Notes: generated by a model from the letters alone, not told the origin. A stretch of DNA of 64,000 nucleotides from Fictibacillus nanhaiensis (GCA_017052515.1 JAFHKR010000039.1:434001-498000); one strand, 5' to 3'; shown: positions 50,080 through 61,624, counted from the first letter of the stretch. Program-made: numbers and translations.

Positions 50080-51012
50080 ATGAATGCAGGAATCATAGGG
50101 ATGGGAAGCTATATCCCTGAAAAAATTCTAGCGAACTCCGACCTTGAAAAAATGGTTGATACAAGTGACGAGTGGATTCGAACTCGTACGGGAATCGTAG
50201 AACGCAGAATTGCAGAAGAATCAATGAAAACGTCTCATATGGCTAGATATGCTGCGGAAGAGGCAATAAAAGATGCAGGCATCTCTGCAGAGGAAATTGA
50301 CCTTATCATTGTTGCAACTGTTACACCAGACAATCCATTTCCATCAGTCGCGTGTCAATTACAAGAATCTTTAGGTGCAAAGAACGCTGTAGGTATGGAT
50401 GTAAGTGCTGCGTGTGCAGGGTTTATTTATGGTTTGGTCGTTGGAAAGCAGTTCATTGAAACAGGAACGTATAAGAATGTTCTAGTCGTTGGTGCTGAAA
50501 AGCTATCTAAGATAACAGATTGGAAAGATCGTAATACAGCTGTGCTTTTTGGAGACGGAGCTGGAGCGGCTATACTTTCTAATGTTAGTGAAGGTAGAGG
50601 GATTCTTTCGTTTGAACTTGGTTCAGACGGAACAGGCGCTAAACATTTGTATCAAAATGAATTCATCCATATGAACGGTAGAGAAGTTTTCAAATTTGCC
50701 GTGCGTCAGATGGGTGAATCTTCACTTAATGTGGTTCATAAAGCAGGGTTGTCTAAGGAAGATGTGGATTTCTTAATTCCGCATCAAGCGAATATTAGAA
50801 TCATGGAAGCTTCTCGAGAACGGTTAGAGCTGCCAAAAGAAAAAATGGTCATGACGATCGACAAATTTGGTAATACCTCATCAGCTTCCATACCGATGGC
50901 ATTAAAAGAAGCATTGAAAGATGGTAGAATACAAGAAGATCATACAATCGTACTTGTTGGATTTGGTGGAGGGTTAACATGGGGTGCTGTTGCACTTCGT
51001 TGGGGCCGATAA
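50080..51012 (+). CDS. fabH: 3-oxoacyl-ACP synthase III (FabH)
   Basis: FabH condenses an acyl-CoA primer with malonyl-ACP to start fatty-acid synthesis. The 310-residue protein has the catalytic Cys112 in DVSAACAGF, the His in [10 protein letters not shown] near residue 237 and the Asn in FGNTSSAS near 267. Branched-chain primers are expected in Bacillaceae, but specificity is not readable. AAAGGGGTAATG stands before the ATG. It is first in the FapR-controlled fabH-fabF operon; B. subtilis has the same pair (fabHA-fabF) after comZ. Confidence 0.96.
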   Translation: MNAGIIGMGSYIPEKILANSDLEKMVDTSDEWIRTRTGIVERRIAEESMKTSHMARYAAEEAIKDAGISAEEIDLIIVATVTPDNPFPSVACQLQESLGAKNAVGMDVSAACAGFIYGLVVGKQFIETGTYKNVLVVGAEKLSKITDWKDRNTAVLFGDGAGAAILSNVSEGRGILSFELGSDGTGAKHLYQNEFIHMNGREVFKFAVRQMGESSLNVVHKAGLSKEDVDFLIPHQANIRIMEASRERLELPKEKMVMTIDKFGNTSSASIPMALKEALKDGRIQEDHTIVLVGFGGGLTWGAVALRWGR

Positions 51013-51056
51013 ACATCAATTAAAGCAAATGTGTACAAAGGAGAGTTGGTTTTACA

Positions 51057-52295
51057 ATGAAAAAAAGAGTAGTCGTAACTGGTCTAGGAGCCGTAACTCC
51101 TCTTGGAAACAGTGTAGAAGAAACATGGAAAAAAATTGTTGAAGGTCAAAGTGGTGTAGGACCACTCACAAGAAGAGATAAAGAGAAATTTCCTGTTAAA
51201 GTTGCTGCGGAAGCAACAGAATTTAATCCGGAAGATTTTATGGATAAAAGAGAAGCACGTCGTATGGATCGCTTCACGCAATTTGCGGTTGCCGCATCCA
51301 TTATGGCTGTTAAAGATGCAAACTTAGATATCACGGAAGAAATTGCACCTCGCGTAGGGGTATGGATTGGTTCTGGAATCGGTGGTATGGATACTCATGA
51401 AGAACAATTCCGTATTTTTGAAGCAAAGGGTGTAAGACGTGTTAGCCCATTCTTCGTTCCGATGATGATTCCGGATATGGCATCTGGCCAGGTCTCGATC
51501 ACGATTGGTGCGAAAGGTATGAACTCATGTACCGTGACAGCTTGTGCATCTGGTGCAAACTCAATCGGAGATGCATTCAAAGTGATTCAGCGCGGAGATG
51601 CAGATGTAATGGTTACAGGTGGAACAGAAGCACCGATCACAGACATGGCATTAGCAGGATTCTGCCAAGCAGGAGCCCTTTCGACTAATCCAGATCCAAA
51701 AACAGCTAGCCGTCCGTTTGATAAGGATAGAACAGGCTTTATCATCGGTGAAGGAGCTGGAATTCTAGTTCTAGAAGAATACGAATTTGCAAAAAAACGC
51801 GGAGCTAAGATTTACGCAGAGATCGTAGGTTACGGAGCAACAGGTGATGCGTATCATATCACTCAGCCTGCACCAGGCGGAGAAGGCGGAGCACGTGCGA
51901 TGAGACAAGCTGTTGAAGATAGCGGTCTAGCTCCAGAAGAAATCTCTTACATTAACGCCCATGGAACTAGTACGGATTACAACGATAAGTTTGAAACAGC
52001 TGCGATTAAAGCTGTGTTTAACGAGCATGCTTATAAGATTCCGGTCAGCTCTACAAAATCAATGACAGGTCACTTGTTAGGTGCTGCTGGTGGAATCGAA
52101 GCCATCTTCTCAGTAAAAGCAATTCAAGAGAGTATTCTTCCTCCAACGATCAACTATGAAACACCTGATGAAGAGTGTGATCTCGACTATGTTCCGAATA
52201 CAGCAAGAAAAGCAGAAGTGAAAGCTGTGCTTAGTAACTCACTAGGGTTCGGTGGACATAATGCATCGTTAGTGTTTAAAAAAATCGAAGAATAA
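51057..52295 (+). CDS. fabF: 3-oxoacyl-ACP synthase II (FabF)
   Basis: FabF elongates acyl-ACP by condensation with malonyl-ACP. The 412-residue protein has Cys163 in [11 protein letters not shown], His in [12 protein letters not shown] near residue 302 and His in [13 protein letters not shown] near 340, plus FGGHNAS at the C-terminus. It starts 44 bp after fabH with AAAGGAG before the ATG. It is the second gene of the FapR-controlled operon. Confidence 0.97.
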   Translation: MKKRVVVTGLGAVTPLGNSVEETWKKIVEGQSGVGPLTRRDKEKFPVKVAAEATEFNPEDFMDKREARRMDRFTQFAVAASIMAVKDANLDITEEIAPRVGVWIGSGIGGMDTHEEQFRIFEAKGVRRVSPFFVPMMIPDMASGQVSITIGAKGMNSCTVTACASGANSIGDAFKVIQRGDADVMVTGGTEAPITDMALAGFCQAGALSTNPDPKTASRPFDKDRTGFIIGEGAGILVLEEYEFAKKRGAKIYAEIVGYGATGDAYHITQPAPGGEGGARAMRQAVEDSGLAPEEISYINAHGTSTDYNDKFETAAIKAVFNEHAYKIPVSSTKSMTGHLLGAAGGIEAIFSVKAIQESILPPTINYETPDEECDLDYVPNTARKAEVKAVLSNSLGFGGHNASLVFKKIEE

Positions 52296-52304
52296 GTCAC
52301 GATC

Positions 52305-52335
52305 AAACCCCGTTTTCTTATGAAAGCGGGGTTTT
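52305..52335 (+). terminator. Terminator of fabH-fabF
   Basis: AAACCCCG and CGGGGTTTT form a stem over 14 nt of loop. Only a short T stretch follows. Confidence 0.8.
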
Positions 52336-52432
52336 GCATACTTCGAGTTAATTACCTTTATTTAGAATAAAAAAGACAACCTCTGACTATACTGATTTTA
52401 AATACAAATCGGCAAAAAAGTGAGGGGTACAG

Positions 52433-53179
52433 ATGTTATATTTACGTGATGTTTGGGTCAACTGGTTTGAAGGAGAAGAGAACGGCTATAACGTTTGTGA
52501 GTTTCATGAATGGAGAAAAGACGATTATATTGAACTATTGGATCAGGTGCCAATTATTAAGATTGAATCTACACTTTTTCATTACATCGAAAATGATTTA
52601 AATGATCTGCCGGATTCTCTCCTTGAAGAGGTGCACCAGAAAGCTTATGTCAGAAAGAACAACCAACGGGTACAACTCGAACATTGTTTTATTATTACGG
52701 ATGAAAAGAAATCTCTCATCATAGATACGATGGGTTATAGAATACCAATCCGCAAGAGCAGACTAATACCAAGACAAGAACAGCTCGTATTTGAGATGGC
52801 AGAACAGACGGAGACAAAAGTATATACGTTCAGTGAAAAACAGTTAAGTAAGGAATATCATATCCTCTCCCCAAATCCAGACAGCATGAGAGGGTTGACT
52901 CGCAAAGAGAGACAGCTGAAGCAACTTTTATTTATGGCCCTAGATCAGCTTCATTCAACGAAAAACGTTGCTGAGATGAGATACTGGTGTACTGAATGGA
53001 TGCCAGAGCAATACGGAAGAATTCAGAGGATGGATTTTGACGAAGCATGGGACGCGTTATACTGTGAGTTGAAAAGCGGTTGGTCGAAACAACATATGGA
53101 TATGTGTGAACGGTTAGTAAAAGGACAACCGTATTTTGAAAAGATCTGGGAGCTTGAGAACGGAACGCAAGTGAACTAA
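52433..53179 (+). CDS. yjbA: YjbA family protein (DUF3603)
   Basis: A 248-residue soluble protein. [20 protein letters not shown] at the start, the central [20 protein letters not shown], and the C-terminal [17 protein letters not shown] match YjbA as I recall it. The function is unknown. It lies between fabF and trpS, as in B. subtilis. GAGGGG precedes the ATG, and a strong hairpin follows. Confidence 0.85.
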   Translation: MLYLRDVWVNWFEGEENGYNVCEFHEWRKDDYIELLDQVPIIKIESTLFHYIENDLNDLPDSLLEEVHQKAYVRKNNQRVQLEHCFIITDEKKSLIIDTMGYRIPIRKSRLIPRQEQLVFEMAEQTETKVYTFSEKQLSKEYHILSPNPDSMRGLTRKERQLKQLLFMALDQLHSTKNVAEMRYWCTEWMPEQYGRIQRMDFDEAWDALYCELKSGWSKQHMDMCERLVKGQPYFEKIWELENGTQVN

Positions 53180-53188
53180 AAGCACTTA

Positions 53189-53225
53189 AATAAGCTGGCT
53201 CTCCAAAACGGAGAGCCAGCTTATT
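53189..53225. terminator. Perfect 16-bp hairpin after yjbA
   Basis: AATAAGCTGGCTCTCC and GGAGAGCCAGCTTATT are perfectly complementary around a 5 nt loop. T residues after it are few, but the stem is strong enough to stop or protect transcripts. Confidence 0.75.
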
Positions 53226-53301
53226 GCGGTTAAGGATGAGGGTCCTCAGATGGAAGAAAACAATATCCTCAAGAGTTGGATATAAGTCGCTGGAAACAAG
53301 G

Positions 53302-53447
53302 GATTCCCGAAGTTTATGAGCGATTCTCAAGGTTTATGAGCGATTCTCAAGGTTTATGAGCGATTCTCGAGGTTTATGAGCGATTCTCGAGGTTTATGAG
53401 CGATTCTCGAAGTTTATGAGCGATTCTCGAGGTTTATGAGCGATTCC
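53302..53447. repeat. Seven near-identical 20-bp tandem units
   Basis: The unit GATTCTCGAGGTTTATGAGC recurs exactly every 20 bp from 53302, with only CC/TC and AA/GA/AG-type changes, and ends in the partial unit GATTCC. Inverted flanks surround the array: TTATTGC (53221) and GAGGGTC (53238) before it, GACCCTC (53452) and GCAATAA (53460) after it. Its reverse complement resembles the 21 bp units at 2416 and 49059. The 400 bp gap between yjbA and trpS holds nothing else but terminators. Confidence 0.9.
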
Positions 53448-53479
53448 ATACGACCCTCTGCAATAAACAGTCTGAAATA

Positions 53480-53524
53480 AATAAGCCAGTGGAGAAGTGC
53501 AATGATTTTCTCCACTGGCTTATT
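53480..53524 (-). terminator. Perfect 17-bp hairpin, probable trpS terminator
   Basis: AATAAGCCAGTGGAGAA and TTCTCCACTGGCTTATT are perfectly complementary around 11 nt. On the minus strand TTATTTATTT follows the stem. Confidence 0.75.
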
Positions 53525-53580
53525 GTTATTGACTGCTCCGTAGTCTATATAATTCTGTGAAAACTGCTCAGAATCAGTTA

Positions 53581-54573
<993 letters not shown>

Positions 54574-54604
54574 TCATCTCTCCTTTGTTTTTAAAAATCA
54601 ATAT

Positions 54605-54887
54605 AAAAAGGCCCACTCGTCGCCTCATGCAAGGGACGAATGGACCGCGGTGCCACCCTTATAATTTTCAAACTTACAGAAAATCACTTTAACACGTACA
54701 GAAAAAATCCGATACGCCGTCCATTATATCGTGCGGACATCTACACGTCTGAGCCTACTATAAAGGGTTCGGTCAGAATGCTCAAAAGCCCATTCCATAA
54801 TGGTTCACTACCTGTTCTCACCAACCACAGGCTCTCTGAAAGCTTCACATCATGTACTCTTCTTTCTCATCGCATATAACTTTTATT
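54605..54887 (-). ncRNA. T-box leader of trpS
   Basis: On the minus strand the conserved T-box AGGGUGGCACCGCGG is at 54645-54659. A terminator follows, with stem GGUCCAUUCGUC / GACGAGUGGGCC and U residues (54605-54646). Upstream lie several hairpins consistent with stem I, including UGG triplets near 54790-54800 that could be the specifier; which one is used was not determined. The 5' end is set by the promoter. Confidence 0.93.
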
Positions 54888-54893
54888 TTTTGT

Positions 54894-54922
54894 AGTATAC
54901 ACAAATTACAAAAGATATGCAA
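54894..54922 (-). promoter_or_regulatory. SigA-type promoter of trpS
   Basis: TTGCAT (54917-54922) and TATACT (54894-54899) are 17 bp apart on the minus strand; the -35 lies within the last codons of the DUF3899 gene. Confidence 0.7.
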
Positions 54923-55277
54923 CGGCTATCGTTATAAAGGATAAAAGTAAGCCACTGAACAGAAACGACTTCATATAAGAGACGTTAACTCGCTCTGATA
55001 TTTGAAAGTTAGTCTTAAATGAAACAACATCATCGATCTCTGGATGTCTAGATAAGGTTCGAGCCACTTTTTTAAAGCTATACGTAATAAAATCAAAAAA
55101 TCCGCCTTTTGCTACATACAAAGCTATGCCAATAAGCGCAATCGACAATGAAAAATAAAATAATGTATTTACGTATTTTTCAAGGGTAAAAGGTCCGGAA
55201 GATATCAAACTAATGCCAAATGCTATTACGATAGGGAACGCTGATATAATCAGGATTCTCTTAAAAAGTATGTTCAT
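54906..55277 (-). CDS. DUF3899-like membrane protein
   Basis: A 123-residue protein with three hydrophobic segments: about residues 7-25, 38-57 and 102-122. Between them is a cytoplasmic stretch with RTLSRHPEIDDVVSFKTN. It fits DUF3899-type proteins of Bacillaceae, but the function is unknown. TTG at 55280 and ATG at 55277 are both in frame; GGAGG suits either, and the ATG is given. It is upstream of trpS on the same strand. Confidence 0.72.
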   Translation of the reverse strand: MNILFKRILIISAFPIVIAFGISLISSGPFTLEKYVNTLFYFSLSIALIGIALYVAKGGFFDFITYSFKKVARTLSRHPEIDDVVSFKTNFQISERVNVSYMKSFLFSGLLLSFITIAVAYLL

Positions 55278-55518
55278 CAATAGAAGCCTCCATCTAGTAA
55301 GAATTACACCATAAACATAAAAAAATGTACCATATTTTTTGGGTTATACCGTCAGACTTTACTCCCATTGTAACAAATGAAATATAAAAGTGACGAATTA
55401 TCTTACAAAATAAAGCATCTTCTACGTTCACGAAAAATCGAGAATGTAATATTCATGCTAGTTTACACATATTTTTGGTAAAATTTGTAGAATTATCAGA
55501 AAATAAACCCTTATCACC

Positions 55519-55542
55519 AATAGGTATTTATACCTATTTTTT
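55519..55542. repeat. AT-rich palindrome upstream of oppA
   Basis: AATAGGTA and TACCTATT are perfect inverted arms around TTTA, with five T residues after. The palindrome could be an operator or weak terminator. The 430 bp region 55278-55708 otherwise holds the oppA promoter only. Confidence 0.45.
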
Positions 55543-55618
55543 GTTAAGAGAAAGTAAATATAATGGGCTTTTTGTAAAACTCTTAAAAAAAATAAATGCA
55601 CAATTGTTTGAAAACTTG

Positions 55619-55624
55619 TATAAT
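55619..55624 (+). promoter_or_regulatory. Candidate -10 element of oppA
   Basis: A perfect TATAAT lies 85 bp before the oppA ATG. No good -35 was found at the right distance, so an activator or other sigma factor is possible. Confidence 0.4.
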
Positions 55625-55708
55625 CGAACTTGTAGATGAAAATGTCTGATAATTCTTGATGCTTTTATCTGCTAACAATTTAACAGGATAAAAAGGGGAG
55701 GTCGACTC

Positions 55709-57394
55709 ATGAAGAAGTCAAAATGGTCTTTGCTTCTTACATTAGTACTTGTACTAAGCATGTTCTTAGCTGCATGTAGTGGTGGAGACAAAGACAACAC
55801 AAGCGATTCTAAAGGTGGCGAAGGCGAGAAAGCAACTGAAAAGCCAAATGAGCCACAAGTACTTAATCTTGTTGATTCATCTGAAATTCCTTCAATGGAT
55901 TCTTCACAAGCAACAGACGCTGTTTCATTCGAAGTAATGAACAACGTATTCGAAGGACTATACCGTCTTGATAAAGACAACCAACCAACTGAAGGTGTAG
56001 CTGCTAGTCACACAGTTAGTGAAGACGGAACAGTATACACGTTTAAATTAAACCCAGACGCTAAATGGAGCGATGGTTCTCAAGTAGTTGCGAAAGATTT
56101 CGTTTACGCTTGGCAAAAAGCATTACACCCAGATACACTTTCTGAGTATGCTTACATCATGGGACCTGTAAAGAACGCTAACGCGATCCAAACTGATGGA
56201 GACCCATTATACGGTAAAGTTGACCAATTAGGTGTTAAAGCAGTTGACGACACTACTCTAGAAGTAACTCTTGAAGCTCCAGCTCCTTATTTCTTAGGAC
56301 TAACTGGATTTGCAACGTTCTACCCACAAAAAGAAGAATATGTTAAGAAACAAGGCGACAAGTTCTCTCTTGAAGCTGACACAATGATCTACAACGGACC
56401 TTTCGTTCTTTCTGAGTGGAAGCATAACGAAGGATGGCAGTATAAGAAAAACGATCAATATTGGGACAAAGACACAGTAAAGCTTGACGAAATTAACGTA
56501 AAAATTGTTAAAGACGTAGCTACTGGTGTTAACTTATATGAGACAGGTCAAGTAGATTCAGTTGGATTAAACTCTGAGTTTGTTGATCAGTTCGAAGGTA
56601 ACGAAGATATTACAAAGCGTGGAGAAGCAACAGTATTCTTCCTTCGTATCAACCAAAAGAAAGAAGAACTTAAAAACGTAAACATCCGTAAGGCAATCGA
56701 TATGGCTTACGATAAAAAATCATTAGTTGATGTACTACTTAACAACGGATCTACTCCAGCATACTACCTAGTTCCTGGTGAGTTCACGTTCAGCCCTGAA
56801 GGAAATGAAGATTTCCGTAAAACAAACGGAGACTTCGGAAAATTCGATCCTAAAGAAGCGAAAAAGCTTTGGGAAAAAGGACTTGAAGAAATCGGGAAGA
56901 AAGAAGTTTCAATTGAATTCTTAAACTACGATTCTGACGGTGCTAAGAAAGATGGAGAATACATTAAGAACCAATTAGAAAAGAACCTTCCTGGTTTGAA
57001 AGTTTCAATCAAAGCTCAACCGTTTAAGCAAAAACTTGAGTTAGAGTCTAACGGAGAATATGATATTTCTTATGCTGGTTGGGGTCCTGACTATCAAGAT
57101 CCAATGACTTTCATCGACATGTTCGTAACTGATGGAGCTCACAACCAAATGAACTACTCAAACCCTAAGTATGATGAGTTAGTAAACAATGCGAAAAAAG
57201 AAACTGACGTTAACAAGCGTTGGGAAATGATGCTTGAAGCTGAAAAAGTATTATTTGAAGATCAAGCAATTTCACCAATCTACCAAAGAGGCTTGACTGG
57301 CCTTCGTAAACCTTATGTTAAAGGCACAGTTAACCACTTATTCGGTGCAGATACTTCTTACAAGTGGATGTACATCGAAGGTAAACAAAAATAA
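55709..57394 (+). CDS. oppA: Oligopeptide-binding lipoprotein
   Basis: A 561-residue extracellular peptide-binding protein of the Opp importer. The signal ends in the lipobox LAAC with Cys23, followed by a Gly/Lys/Asp-rich linker. It has LNLVDSSEIPSMDSSQATD, the family signature region WSDGSQVVAKDFVYAWQKAL near residue 115, and YAGWGPDYQDPMTFIDMF near 450. In B. subtilis Opp imports signalling peptides for sporulation and competence as well as nutrients. GGGGAGG precedes the ATG. A terminator after it should make oppA mRNA more abundant than oppB-F. Confidence 0.94.
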   Translation: MKKSKWSLLLTLVLVLSMFLAACSGGDKDNTSDSKGGEGEKATEKPNEPQVLNLVDSSEIPSMDSSQATDAVSFEVMNNVFEGLYRLDKDNQPTEGVAASHTVSEDGTVYTFKLNPDAKWSDGSQVVAKDFVYAWQKALHPDTLSEYAYIMGPVKNANAIQTDGDPLYGKVDQLGVKAVDDTTLEVTLEAPAPYFLGLTGFATFYPQKEEYVKKQGDKFSLEADTMIYNGPFVLSEWKHNEGWQYKKNDQYWDKDTVKLDEINVKIVKDVATGVNLYETGQVDSVGLNSEFVDQFEGNEDITKRGEATVFFLRINQKKEELKNVNIRKAIDMAYDKKSLVDVLLNNGSTPAYYLVPGEFTFSPEGNEDFRKTNGDFGKFDPKEAKKLWEKGLEEIGKKEVSIEFLNYDSDGAKKDGEYIKNQLEKNLPGLKVSIKAQPFKQKLELESNGEYDISYAGWGPDYQDPMTFIDMFVTDGAHNQMNYSNPKYDELVNNAKKETDVNKRWEMMLEAEKVLFEDQAISPIYQRGLTGLRKPYVKGTVNHLFGADTSYKWMYIEGKQK

Positions 57395-57427
57395 TTCTAT
57401 TGAAAAATAGTAAATAGTTTTTCTCAG

Positions 57428-57464
57428 GAGAGTACATGTGTTCCTGACATGTACTCTCTTTTTT
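57428..57464 (+). terminator. Intrinsic terminator between oppA and oppB
   Basis: GAGAGTACATGT and ACATGTACTCTC form a perfect 12 bp stem with a 7 nt loop and six T residues. Partial read-through is expected, since oppB lies 165 bp downstream with no clear promoter; a weak TTGATA at 57541 may serve one. Confidence 0.92.
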
Positions 57465-57629
57465 GCCATGAAAAAGGCAAATGGAAGAATTAACAAATAG
57501 CAAAAGAAATCAGAAAATGTCGAAAAAAGAATATTTTCTATTGATATAAAATATTTTGTCCCTTAAGATAGATATTACAGAAAGATTTCAAAATATTAAG
57601 GCTTGAAACATTTGGGGGAGGTGTTTGTA

Positions 57630-58559
57630 ATGTTGCGTTATATTACACAGCGGATCTTATACATGCTTTTAACTTTGCTGGTCATTGCAACGATTACATT
57701 CTTTTTAATGAAGTTGTTACCTGGTTCTCCATTTAACAACCAAGATAAGTTAACAGAGACACAAAGGTATGCGTTAAATGAAAAATACGGGTTAAATGAC
57801 CCGGTGCCTGTTCAATACATCAACTATATAACCAAATTGGCACAGGGTGATTTAGGATATACGTTTCAGTTTGATGGACGTACCGTCAATTCATTAATTG
57901 TCAATGGTATGGGACCATCAGCTACTGTGGGGTTTGAGGCACTTTTATTCGGTACGATAGTCGGATTGCTTTTAGGTATCTTGGCAGCGTTAAGACATAA
58001 CACTTTTCTTGATTATGGTGCTATGGTCATAGCTGTGTTCGGGATAGCCATTCCATCTTTCGTATTTGCAGGTCTATTGCAATATTACATTGGTGTTAAG
58101 CTCGAATGGCTTCCAGTTGCGTTCTGGAATGGTCCAGAATATCACATCTTGCCTGCATTCTCTTTATCCGTAGGAGTTATAGCTACAGTAGCTCGTTTTA
58201 TGAGAACTGAAATGCTTGAAATTTTAGGAACAGATTATATTCTAATGGCTCGATCAAAAGGAGTTAGTAAATCTTCAGTAATCTTCAAGCACTCTGTAAG
58301 AAATAGCTTAATACCGATTGTTACTATCCTTGGACCAATGGCTATTGGACTGATTACGGGTTCTTTAGTTATCGAAAATATTTTCGCGATTCCTGGAATT
58401 GGTGAGCAATTTGTAAAAGCGATACAGGTAAATGACTATCCAGTAATAATGGGTACAACAATTTTCTATAGTTTCTTAATCGTAGCGATTATCTTAATCG
58501 TAGATATTTTATACGGAATTATTGATCCACGTATTCGTGTAGCAGGAGGTAAATCATAA
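57630..58559 (+). CDS. oppB: Oligopeptide ABC transporter permease
   Basis: A 309-residue inner-membrane permease with six hydrophobic segments. It starts MLRYITQRILYMLLTLLVI and has LPGSPFNN near residue 30 and the EAA-loop segment MARSKGVSKSSVIFKHSVRN near 205. The ATG at 57630 follows GGGGGAGG; the frame is open upstream to 57603. Its stop overlaps the oppC start as TAATG. It forms the channel with OppC. Confidence 0.94.
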   Translation: MLRYITQRILYMLLTLLVIATITFFLMKLLPGSPFNNQDKLTETQRYALNEKYGLNDPVPVQYINYITKLAQGDLGYTFQFDGRTVNSLIVNGMGPSATVGFEALLFGTIVGLLLGILAALRHNTFLDYGAMVIAVFGIAIPSFVFAGLLQYYIGVKLEWLPVAFWNGPEYHILPAFSLSVGVIATVARFMRTEMLEILGTDYILMARSKGVSKSSVIFKHSVRNSLIPIVTILGPMAIGLITGSLVIENIFAIPGIGEQFVKAIQVNDYPVIMGTTIFYSFLIVAIILIVDILYGIIDPRIRVAGGKS

Positions 58560-59581
58560 TGAGCATGTCAGAACGCAAACTAACACCTGATTTATTCCGC
58601 CCAGCGAATCTTGATTCGAATAAAGCAGAAGAAATTTCTAAACCAAGCTTAAGTTTTTGGCAAGATGCCTTTAGACGTCTTAAACAAAACAAAGGGGCAA
58701 TGCTGGGACTATTCGCTATCGTGTTTATTATCATTTTTTCTTTAATTGCACCAACACTTACTAAGTATGGTATTGATGATCAAGAACTAATGAGATCTAA
58801 TCTACCACCTAAAGTTCCTGGTCTTGAGAAAATTGAATTTCTGGGAGTTAACGGTGTAGACATTCGTGGAGTTAATCAATATGAAATGAAGAGTGTGCCT
58901 AAAGACCAATACTTCTGGTTTGGAACTGACAACCTAGGACGAGACCAATGGACTCGAGTTTGGAAGGGTACTCAAATTTCTTTATATATCGCTTTTCTAG
59001 CTTCAGCTATCGAGTTGATCATAGGTGTTGCATACGGTGGAATCTCAGCATTCTACGGTGGAAGAACAGATGATGTGATGCAGCGTATCGTAGAAATTTT
59101 ATATGGTATTCCTAACTTGGTGGTAATCATCTTGTTTATCATCATACTTGATCCTGGAATACTCTCAATAACACTCGCGCTTGTAATTACAGGGTGGATA
59201 GGTATGTCACGTATCGTTCGTGCGCAGATTATCTCATTAAAGAATCGTGAGTTCGTATTAGCATCCAGAACGCTTGGATCAACAAACGGAAGATTGATTT
59301 CCAAGCATCTTTTACCTAATACACTAGGTGCAATTATCGTAACAAGTACGTTTACTATTCCTGGGGCAATATTTTTTGAATCATTCTTAAGTTTTATCGG
59401 TTTAGGAATTCAGCCTCCAGTAGCATCATTAGGTTCGTTGATTGCGGATGGGTTTAGATCCATTAGAATCTATCCTCACTTAGCTATTTATCCTGCTTCA
59501 GTATTATGTATACTGATGATCAGCTTTAACCTTCTTGGTGATGGTCTTCGCGACGCGCTTGATCCTAAAATGAGAAGATAG
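58559..59581 (+). CDS. oppC: Oligopeptide ABC transporter permease
   Basis: A 340-residue inner-membrane permease. The N-terminal cytoplasmic part has WQDAFRRLKQNKGAMLG before the first helix near residue 47. FGTDNLGRDQWTRVWKGT near residue 121 and the loop LASRTLGSTNGRLISKHLLP near 230 are standard for the DppC/OppC family. It overlaps oppB by one base. It forms a heterodimer with OppB. Confidence 0.94.
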   Translation: MSMSERKLTPDLFRPANLDSNKAEEISKPSLSFWQDAFRRLKQNKGAMLGLFAIVFIIIFSLIAPTLTKYGIDDQELMRSNLPPKVPGLEKIEFLGVNGVDIRGVNQYEMKSVPKDQYFWFGTDNLGRDQWTRVWKGTQISLYIAFLASAIELIIGVAYGGISAFYGGRTDDVMQRIVEILYGIPNLVVIILFIIILDPGILSITLALVITGWIGMSRIVRAQIISLKNREFVLASRTLGSTNGRLISKHLLPNTLGAIIVTSTFTIPGAIFFESFLSFIGLGIQPPVASLGSLIADGFRSIRIYPHLAIYPASVLCILMISFNLLGDGLRDALDPKMRR

Positions 59582-59597
59582 GAAGGGGATTATATAA

Positions 59598-60617
59598 ATG
59601 GAAAAACTATTAGAGCTAGATAACATACATGTCTCCTTCCAGACGTATGGGGGAGAAGTTAAGGCTGTTCGTGGCGTTAGCTTTACATTAGATAAAGGTG
59701 AATCACTTGCCATCGTTGGTGAATCTGGTTCAGGTAAATCTGTAACTTCAAAATCAATCATGAGACTTTTGCCAAATAAAATCGGCTCCATCAAGCAAGG
59801 ATCGATTAAGTTTCAAGGTAAAGATCTTGCAAAAGCATCTGAGCGTGATATGGAAAAAATTCGTGGTGCTGAAATCTCAATGATTTTCCAAGATCCAATG
59901 ACATCTCTCAACCCGACGATGACAATCGGGAAACAGATCATGGAAGGTCTTCGTAAGCACCAAAACATGAGCAAGAGTGAAGCAAAAGAACGTGCGGTTA
60001 ACTTATTAAAACTTGTTGGTATTCCGAACCCAGAGCTTCGTGTGGATGAATACCCTCACCAATTCTCAGGTGGTATGCGTCAGCGTGTAGTTATTGCGAT
60101 TGCACTTTCATGTAATCCAAAAGTACTAATTGCGGATGAACCTACAACAGCATTAGATGTTACCATCCAAGCACAGATTCTTGACTTGATGCGCGATTTA
60201 CAAGATAAGACAGGAACGGCGATTATCTTGATTACACATGACCTTGGTGTTGTAGCTAACTTAGCTCAACGTGTGGCTGTTATGTATGGTGGTATGATCG
60301 TTGAAACTGGGACGGTTGATGAAATCTTTTATAAGCCAAAACACCCGTACACTTGGGGACTATTGGCTTCAATGCCTAAATTAAATGCAGAATCAAAAGA
60401 ACTTTTAGCGATTCCGGGAACACCGCCTGATCTTATGAATCCTCCAAAAGGATGTCCGTTTGCAGCGCGTTGTCCATATGCGATGGAAGTTTGTTTGGAG
60501 AATATGCCTGAAGCTACAGATGTATCTTCTTCTCACAAAGCAGCTTGCTGGTTATTAGATGAGCGGGCGCCAAAAGTTGAACCGCCGGAAGAGGCATTAG
60601 TTGGGGGTGCTCGATAA
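59598..60617 (+). CDS. oppD: Oligopeptide ABC transporter ATPase
   Basis: A 339-residue ATPase of the Opp importer. Walker [10 protein letters not shown] is near residue 40, the signature FSGGMRQR near 155, and Walker [15 protein letters not shown] near 177. The C-terminal domain carries the cysteine-rich block [15 protein letters not shown] of the family, which in relatives binds an iron-sulfur cluster. GGAAGGGG precedes the ATG, and the stop overlaps the oppF start. Confidence 0.95.
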   Translation: MEKLLELDNIHVSFQTYGGEVKAVRGVSFTLDKGESLAIVGESGSGKSVTSKSIMRLLPNKIGSIKQGSIKFQGKDLAKASERDMEKIRGAEISMIFQDPMTSLNPTMTIGKQIMEGLRKHQNMSKSEAKERAVNLLKLVGIPNPELRVDEYPHQFSGGMRQRVVIAIALSCNPKVLIADEPTTALDVTIQAQILDLMRDLQDKTGTAIILITHDLGVVANLAQRVAVMYGGMIVETGTVDEIFYKPKHPYTWGLLASMPKLNAESKELLAIPGTPPDLMNPPKGCPFAARCPYAMEVCLENMPEATDVSSSHKAACWLLDERAPKVEPPEEALVGGAR

Positions 60618-61615
60618 TGGCAGTAGTAGAAAGAGAAAAATTATTAGAAGTAAAGAATCTTAAAAAGTATTTCCCAGCTGGAAAAAAGGGCGTACTAAAA
60701 GCTGTAGATGATGTTTCCTTTGATATCTATAAAGGAGAAACACTTGGGCTTGTAGGTGAGTCAGGTTGCGGTAAATCTACAACTGGACGTACAATTATTC
60801 GTTTATATGATGCTACTGAGGGTGAAGTTCTTTACGAGGGCGATGATGTTCACGATAAAAAGTCTCGTTCTGAGTTAAAGAAATTTAACCGCAAAATGCA
60901 AATGATCTTCCAAGATCCATACGCTTCTCTTAATCCGCGTATGACGGTTAAGGATATCATTGCTGAAGGTATCGATATCCACGGATTGGCGAAAACAAAG
61001 AAAGACCGTGAAAATCGTGTTTACGAACTACTTGAAACAGTAGGTTTAAATAAAGAGCACGCAAACCGTTACCCGCATGAATTCTCAGGTGGACAGCGTC
61101 AGCGTATTGGGATTGCTCGTGCACTAGCAGTAGATCCAGACTTTATCATTGCAGATGAGCCAATTTCAGCGCTAGATGTATCCATTCAAGCGCAAGTTGT
61201 TAACTTGATGATGGAACTTCAAAAAGAGCGCGGACTTACTTACCTATTTATTGCCCATGATCTATCTATGGTTAAACATATTTCTGATCGTGTAGGTGTA
61301 ATGTACCTAGGTAACATCGTAGAGCTTACAACAAGTGATGAGCTTTATGAAGAGCCGCTTCACCCTTATACGCAAGCTCTTTTATCAGCGATCCCGGTTC
61401 CAGATCCTGAACTTGAAAGAAGCCGTGAACGTATCATCTTAGAGGGAGATGTTCCGAGTCCGATCAATCCTCCAAGTGGCTGCCGTTTCCGTACACGTTG
61501 CCCACACGCGATGGATGTGTGTGCAGCTGTTAAGCCTAAATGGCAAGAAGCTAGAGAAGGTCATTGGGTAGCCTGTCACCTTTATGATGAAGAAGCAGTA
61601 AAGCAACAGAATTAA
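60617..61615 (+). CDS. oppF: Oligopeptide ABC transporter ATPase
   Basis: A 332-residue ATPase, partner of OppD. Walker [10 protein letters not shown] is near residue 50, the signature FSGGQRQR near 157, and Walker [15 protein letters not shown] near 178. The C-terminal domain has [15 protein letters not shown]. The start overlaps the oppD stop by one base. It is the last gene of oppABCDF and is followed by a terminator. Confidence 0.95.
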   Translation: MAVVEREKLLEVKNLKKYFPAGKKGVLKAVDDVSFDIYKGETLGLVGESGCGKSTTGRTIIRLYDATEGEVLYEGDDVHDKKSRSELKKFNRKMQMIFQDPYASLNPRMTVKDIIAEGIDIHGLAKTKKDRENRVYELLETVGLNKEHANRYPHEFSGGQRQRIGIARALAVDPDFIIADEPISALDVSIQAQVVNLMMELQKERGLTYLFIAHDLSMVKHISDRVGVMYLGNIVELTTSDELYEEPLHPYTQALLSAIPVPDPELERSRERIILEGDVPSPINPPSGCRFRTRCPHAMDVCAAVKPKWQEAREGHWVACHLYDEEAVKQQN

Positions 61616-61624
61616 CACATTTAA

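Noticed and set aside
53302-53447. CRISPR array
   Set aside because: Units follow each other directly every 20 bp, with no spacers between repeats, and no cas gene is near.
54640-54879. 79-codon plus-strand frame in the trpS leader
   Set aside because: The DNA is the T-box leader on the other strand; the conserved T-box and terminator explain it.
55519-55542. Intrinsic terminator of an unseen gene
   Set aside because: The stem is eight A/T-rich pairs and no gene precedes it on the plus strand; listed only as a palindrome.
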